Positions 58,513 to 64,000 of a stretch of DNA of 64,000 nucleotides are shown here, one piece after another. The DNA comes from Rhabditoides inermis (Eukaryota > Nematoda > Chromadorea > Rhabditida > Rhabditidae), in contig CAWZYM010000173.1 of NCBI GenBank assembly GCA_963966185.1, positions 124,001 through 188,000 of the forward strand, read 5' to 3'. The notes beneath the pieces were generated by a model, which had not been told where the DNA came from, made no database searches, and was given only the letters and a program-made list of their open reading frames with translations. The position numbers and the translations under genes were made by a program. Each line of letters opens with the position of its first letter. The first letter of the stretch is position 1.

Positions 58513-59511
58513 TCTGCCAGTTTGCGAATGTTTGCGAATGAATTCGAATGTTGCTGTTGGAATCATTTCTGTATGCACATACGTATAAAACACTTCATTA
58601 GATTTTGATTCTGATCTACTGTAACCTTGGTCACGAATTGTAATTGCAGCCGAGTGCCTTAAACTGATCTTCCTTATTATCCGCAGGGTCGCTCCTCTCT
58701 CCCTTCTTCCGAATCTGAAATTATAACATTAGCCTCCCCGCGCGAGCAGGGTGCTGCTGAAAAGGGACGGCTAATGGAACTGATAGCTCGGGAAGTTATA
58801 ACTATCTGGCGCATTAGTTCAAATACGACACAATAGCCGTGATGGCTGGACTGTGAAAGGGCATAAGAGTAGAGCCAGTTAGTTGCATTACTACATAATT
58901 CGTGAATCATGTAAACGTACACGGGATGCAGATGTGACAGTGCTACTCTACGGCATAGCGACTGATTCTGCAACTTCGTATATAGTCGACTGATGCCATT
59001 CTTGTTCACTCCCCGTCCACATTCTGGTGGGAGAATGGGTTCCGCCCTACACTGGGCGGGTGGGAGAGAAAGCAACGACCTAGAATGGCGGTCCAAAGCG
59101 CGGTGAGAATTCGACCACTTGCCGAGGTGTTGCACTACTGCAGACCAGACGCGAATTGTATGTTCCACCCTCCACTATTTCCCACCTCTCACGGACTGGT
59201 GGTCCACGACCAATTTTGGACAGAACTTGCCCAAAAGTGGTCAATCTAAATATTCCAAGCGGTTATAACATAATGTTGTATGTTACAACCGATCAGAGAG
59301 CAGTTCGGTATGCAAGACACCGATAGCCCACACTAGGCGGACTAAAGTGACATGCGCAGACTCTCACTTAATTCCTCGCAGCGGCAAATTCGCGCCGGGT
59401 TTGTGGCACGAGTTAGAGAGCCGCTTTTCTGTAAGAGAGTGCGAGAGGTTGTTTTCAGTCAGGCTGTTTATCACGCACTTTCCCGCGCGTTTTGGCTTCT
59501 CCCTCACTCAA

Positions 59512-59762
59512 GGAGGTTCTAAGATGAAATTTGACCCAAGTTTCCAAGTTATGGGTCAAAGAAGGGTAAAGTTTCCATTTTTGCCCTAAGTTTCTTGCTG
59601 TTGGGTTGGACTGGGGGTCACGTTTTGAAACTCAGCCCAAACTTTGGTCATACTTTACCCACGCCCAAAACTTTGCCCAAGAGAGCATGGGGCGCTGAAG
59701 AGAGTTAGACAGAAAAGGTGAGGGTGGGTAAAGTTTTGCACAAAAAACATCTTAGAACCTCC
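59512..59762. mobile_element. MITE with 15-bp terminal inverted repeats
   Basis: A 251-bp block bounded by GGAGGTTCTAAGATG and its exact complement CATCTTAGAACCTCC. The interior repeats TTGACCC/GGGTAAAG/CTTTACCC-like words in both orientations. No clear target-site duplication was found. Confidence 0.65.
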
Positions 59763-60236
59763 CTCACACGGACAGTTCGCACAATTAGGCTCCGCCCCCA
59801 AACACAGTATATTCTTACGAAAACACGGCGATTCGCAGTTGATAATTTGTGGGTGGGCGGAGCTGCGCTACAAAAACGCGCGACTCGCGCGGAAACACAA
59901 AGCACATCCGATTCTGCTGGGATCGTGGCAGGACCAGTAGCTACAAGCGAGGCTCCGCCCACTGCTTTTCGAGACCGAATGGGCGGGGCTTCGCCCGTCG
60001 CGGCTGATTTGAGCTAGCGTTTTTTTCTTGAATTGTGAATCGCTGTGGAAAAGAAAATTGTGGCACAAAGAACAGAGAGCGTCATTCGGACTGCTCTGCT
60101 CATCCGCTATTCGCACGCACGTTCTCTAACTGCCGAGCTCTCTCACTCGCACTGTCTTCACCGATCGATCGACTTGATAGCAGGCAGGCTGCTCATTCTG
60201 GCTCTAGTCTCTAATCGCACGAGAAAGATCAGAGCG

Positions 60237-60411
60237 CGCAGAGAGCGTGCGCAAGTGAGAGAACCAGGCGGTCAGAGAGGAAAAGAGAGTGGCTGAGCGA
60301 AAAGCGGGGCATGTGTTCGGCTGAAAGGAGAGAGAGAGCGCAGAGAGCGTACGCTCGTGAGAGAGCCAAGCGGCCGGGATGTGAGAGTGGCTGAGCGAAA
60401 GGCGGGGCATG
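60237..60411 (+). repeat. Two-copy direct repeat of about 75 bp
   Basis: CGCAGAGAGCGTGCGC...GAGTGGCTGAGCGAAAAGC-GGGGCATG is followed by a second, slightly changed copy starting CGCAGAGAGCGTACGC and ending GAGTGGCTGAGCGAAAGGC-GGGGCATG. Confidence 0.75.
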
Positions 60412-61535
60412 AGCGTTTGGCCAATCAGATTGCACAGACAGTGGGCCGAGCGACCAATGAATGCAGAGTACAGTGGGCGGGGCTTACGTAAAGCGCGTTG
60501 TCGTCGTCGTAAACACGTTTAGTGGCAGAATGAGCGAAAAGTTGTCTTGGATATTTTGGATGCCGCAATCGATATTTATTTCTTTAATCATACTCACAGG
60601 TTTTGTCAAATGATATATAATAATTTATTGCAGAAAAACTGCGTCACACATCAAAAATACAGTTAAAAAAAGCCGCATGTGATAAAAACCGAGACCATAC
60701 TAAATGAGCGAAAGACGAGTCCGTAAAAGAATATATGAGGGGATGACCGGTACACGCAAAGGGCCAGGATCAGATACATCTGCGCAGCACATTCACTTGG
60801 AGGGGAGTGAGTGCGGTTTAGGAGCCGTTGCACAATAAGAGACATGTGCGAGCACTACGCAGAGCACGTCAACTGGACAATCACGGCACCAATCGAGTAC
60901 TATAGATAAGGGAGGTGTACAATCATTCAAACATCAATCTGCATCAATTAATCGTATAGACATAACGAAGCTCATCTCGAAGAGGTAGATCAGAGTTGGT
61001 GGGTATCACTACTCATTGTCACCAAAAAGGTCTATCGATCACAAGGTAGATCGAAATGCGGCGTCGGCGCACGCGAGTCGGCAGCTATCGATCGATCGGG
61101 TGTCACAGAGCGAGAGGAAATGAGTGAGATGCTCGCGCGGCCAGTGTGAATCCAGGGCGGCCGATGCTTGTCTTCATTGTGCTTGTTTTATCCCGTGCAT
61201 GTTTTATCCCGTCATGTATTTTAATTGCTGTGTCACATTGTTGCCCTGTGGTATATATTCTAACAAAAAAACACAACTATGGAGTATATCGTATTGAGAT
61301 AGAGGAAATTGAGTATGCCTTGGGAGTGACGCGCTGCGCGCGTCAAAGATCAAGACAAACGGGTGCCGCTGCGCGCCGCCCTTAATGGGTAGATAATGGC
61401 GACACTAGTATGCTACATACCTAAATTCTAACATATTAGAACCTAGTAGTAGAATACGGGTACACGATATTCATGTGACTGGCTGTTCTCAAGACAAAAT
61501 AGAGCGTCGAATCTAGTAACCTCTTCTCCGTCCAG

Positions 61536-64000
61536 GCCCTGCCCGATGGCCAGCCAGTGCTCGGCTGCGCGCGTCCCTCGTGCTTCGGTTGGCTGCCCAC
61601 CGGACAGCCCGCCTCCGCCAACGGAAACTTCTACCGCATCCACAAGCGCCCCGACGGATTCTTCAGGAAGGTACGTGCACGTTTCACTTCAAGGTGTCCT
61701 GAAACAGTAGTGCCTATGACAGCTACAGTAGCGCCTGTCACAGTTGCATTTCAGTGGAATCGTATGTTGTTACCACTGAAAGAGTAGTTTCGGCTGGTGC
61801 ACGTTTCACCGCGGTATGATCCGCATTTGAGCGACTGCCGAGTAATAACTGCCTAGCGGACTAAAAACAATTCTAATTTTTTTTCAGGATCGTGAGTCGG
61901 TTGCTCCGTTCTCGGCCCGCGACCCCCGCTACTACCAGCAGAAGACTGCGGTGAGTATTTCTCACATTCTTGGAAAATGCAAGAATGAACAAAGCTCGCT
62001 AGACTTTAGCAGAGTAGTAGAACCATAAACGCCCAGGAAAATAGTGTACTCAATCCGGGGTAGTCGCTGATCGCTCTTTTTGTCTATAGTGCGAGCGCGC
62101 GCGCCGCACAGACTTTCGATTTCGTCGATTGTCCAGTTCGCATAGCCGGAGTCCGGAGTCGAATCGAAACAATGCTACCGTCGAGATTCACGAATCACGT
62201 TTGCGCAGTGATTGATATTCGAAAGGGAGAGCCGATCACATATGGTTTATGGCTAGCCAGACGATGACGTCACCGCGATCAGACAATGACGTCACTCTCT
62301 TTCAGACCTGCGAGCAGACGTTCCAGTCGACGGCGTGCTCTGCCGAGGACCAGTGGGTGGGAGGAATCGCGCCGCTCACCAACGTCTCCGGACTCCCGTG
62401 CGTTTACGTTTCACTGGACCGTCATATAGATTCGCGATCAGCTCGAGAGTAATGAAAGTTACTCGGTGATACAATTTCGACTTATAGTCAATAACAATAT
62501 TTTTTTCAGGACGGTGCTTCAGTGCTGCAAGTACGAGCCGCTGCGTCTGTCTACTGACCGCGGAGTCGCCGTAGTTGGACAAGGACAGATCGTCGTTGGA
62601 GGAGAGGTAGGCACACTCTTATCTCACTTCGTGTTCCCCTTTGTGACCGACACAGAACAGACAGTCTCCCTCTTAATTTGTCGATCTGACTTCAACCGCA
62701 AACCGAAACCGATCCATCTCTGCAGGTGCTGAACAACGGCCGGCAGTACGCGTTCGACTACATCTCGGACATTGTGAAGAACGTGAACGCCGACGGCTCC
62801 GTGTCGTACGACATCTCCGTGCGCCGCTTCCCCTGCCTCCCCGCTGCTGAGGACAGCGTTGGTGAGTGAATCGATCAATGAGAGTCTGGAGTTGGCATAG
62901 ATCCCGAGTCGACAATAATAAGTAACGATAATAATGGTAACATGATCACTTCCAGTCGATCCCGCCGCGACCGAGCAGATGGTGCGTCAGTTCGAGGGCG
63001 ACGCCAAGGCCGGAGAGCTCCGCCGCGCGCCCGAGAACGCGCGCGCATTCCAGGCGCCCACCGTTCAGGTCGAGGTGAGTACAACAGATATTCACCCCAA
63101 TCATATCCGCGAAAGCTTTGGACACACTCGAAAATGAATCAACGCTGCATACTGATTACTATTCACAGTTGCATCATCTTTGTTGAGGAATTGTAGCGGC
63201 AAGCGAGTGGCCTGAATATGATAAATATACATATACGTTTCAGCGCGCCCTTGAGGGACCCTTCACCGAGAATGTCGTTGAGGAGACCGTTCAGCAGCAG
63301 GCCGTCCAGGTACACTACCACCCTAGATTCGCTCTCCACCTTCTCTCTCAACCACTTCCACTATCCTCTATCCACTTGCCAATCTATCGACCTACCTAAC
63401 CGCCCGCATTGTACACTCTCGCCTTTCGACCGAACAATGTATCGCGCCATTCTTCAGCTACTAACCTAACGCCTTTCTTGCCAGCTCGGACAAGAGCAGC
63501 AGCAGCAGCAGCAGCTAGTTCCCCAGCAGCAACAGGAGTTTGTCCAGCAGCAGCAGCTGGTGCAGCAGCAGCAGTTCCAACAGGCTCCTCGCGTCCAGTT
63601 CCAGCAGCCCCAGGGCTTCCAGCAGGTGCAGCAAGTGCAACAGGTGCAGACCTTCCAGCAGCAGCCCACCTTCTTCCGCGTACGTACGGAGTGCCGACTG
63701 ACCAACACCTAACCAACCCTTATCTAATTGCGTGAACCTACTCTCTCTGACCGTGTGTGTGTGTGGGGGTGTGTAACGGCGAGTTTCAGCCGTACGCGCA
63801 GCCGCCGCAGCAGGTGTACCAGGCACAGAACACGTACGCCCAGCAGCCTCAGCAGCAGAGCGCCTACCCCGTCCCTCCTGCGTACAACAGCTACGTGCGC
63901 CCGCCCGTCTACCCCCCGGTATGACTCGCTGCTACCAATGAGAGCGATGCCGCCTGCTACCAATGAGCGCGCCTGCTACCAATGAGACACATTACAGAGA
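61536..64000 (+). CDS. Second warthog copy, missing exon 1, continues past the right edge
   Basis: Exons equivalent to 2-10 of the first copy: 61536-61670, 61888-61950, 62306-62397, starting 62510, and so on to an exon ending at 63918. All are in frame with the same splice sites. Differences are in-frame: an E lost in exon 8 (FTENVV against FTEENVV), a longer Gln tract in exon 9 (with an added EFVQQQQLV-type segment), and PYAQ for PQQYAQ in exon 10. Introns around exons 4-7 are nearly identical to copy 1, so the duplication is recent. Similarity begins at about 61389, inside intron 1, so the TATA box and signal-peptide exon are absent and no SFCGDS-encoding exon was found upstream. The Hint exons would lie outside the window. 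Functional status unknown. Confidence 0.8.

Larger units (their letters stand above)
57952..61388. other. No gene recognised; transposon debris between the two warthog copies
   Basis: About 3.4 kb with a tRNA-like fragment near 58455-58510, a MITE (59512-59762), GC-box-like GGGCGGGGC / GGCTCCGCCC clusters (59785-60000, 60475-60485) and a tandem duplication (60237-60411). Short frames here show no homology I recognise. Confidence 0.5.

Noticed and set aside
59785..60500. CpG-rich promoter with GC boxes
   Set aside because: GGGCGGGGC and GGCTCCGCCC words are frequent here but are associated with repeats, and no downstream gene start was found.

Overview
This is a metazoan window, almost certainly from a nematode. 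Genes are split into many small exons by short introns with TTTCAG-type 3' splice sites, and several families are nematode-typical: a warthog-type hedgehog-related gene with a C-terminal Hint domain, a 12-cysteine DB-module protein, a MEC-4/UNC-8-like degenerin and a TWK-type K2P potassium channel. Very abundant GA/CT microsatellites and intronic TACGTTTCA motifs suggest a Pristionchus-like diplogastrid; that placement is inference.

Layout. 1-9.4 kb (minus): 5' half of a K2P channel gene running off the left edge, with four candidate alternative first exons that all end in the same splice phase. 9.4-14.1 kb: no gene recognised; GA/CT repeats and a TTAA-flanked foldback. 14.1-21.7 kb (minus): two tandem paralogues (A upstream, B downstream, 157 bp apart, operon-like) encoding signal-peptide-bearing single-pass membrane proteins of a family I do not recognise. 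22.6-26.4 kb (plus): a CtIP/Sae2/COM-1 DNA-end-resection homologue followed 261 bp later by prefoldin subunit 6, probably an operon. 26.4-32.6 kb: candidate upstream exons, dispersed repeats and an intact hAT-type MITE. 32.6-41.5 kb (plus): a degenerin subunit in about 25 exons whose introns hold a 1.4 kb (GGGAGA)n array, an (AAT)n array and a near-perfect 44-bp-arm hairpin. 41.9-47.0 kb (minus): a GNAT/DUF1248-like acetyltransferase gene and, upstream of it, a secreted DB-module protein gene. 47-50.6 kb: no gene; a MITE carrying a tRNA-like unit. 50.6-54.6 kb (plus): a complete warthog gene. 54.9-55.6 kb: a frameshifted, truncated methyltransferase. 56.2-58 kb (minus): a Penelope-like reverse transcriptase bounded by (AATC)n. 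58-61.4 kb: MITE-like and other repeats. 61.5-64 kb (plus): a second, partial warthog copy lacking the signal-peptide exon and running off the right edge.

The genes do not form one pathway: two are cation-channel subunits, two are surface/secreted nematode proteins, and the com-1/pfd-6 pair is housekeeping. The most interesting unexplained signal is the 9-mer TACGTTTCA, found 26 times on both strands where about 0.5 is expected by chance, mostly in introns; it resembles the nematode piRNA (21U-RNA) promoter core. Exon coordinates were worked out by hand from splice consensus and reading phase; small errors are possible.
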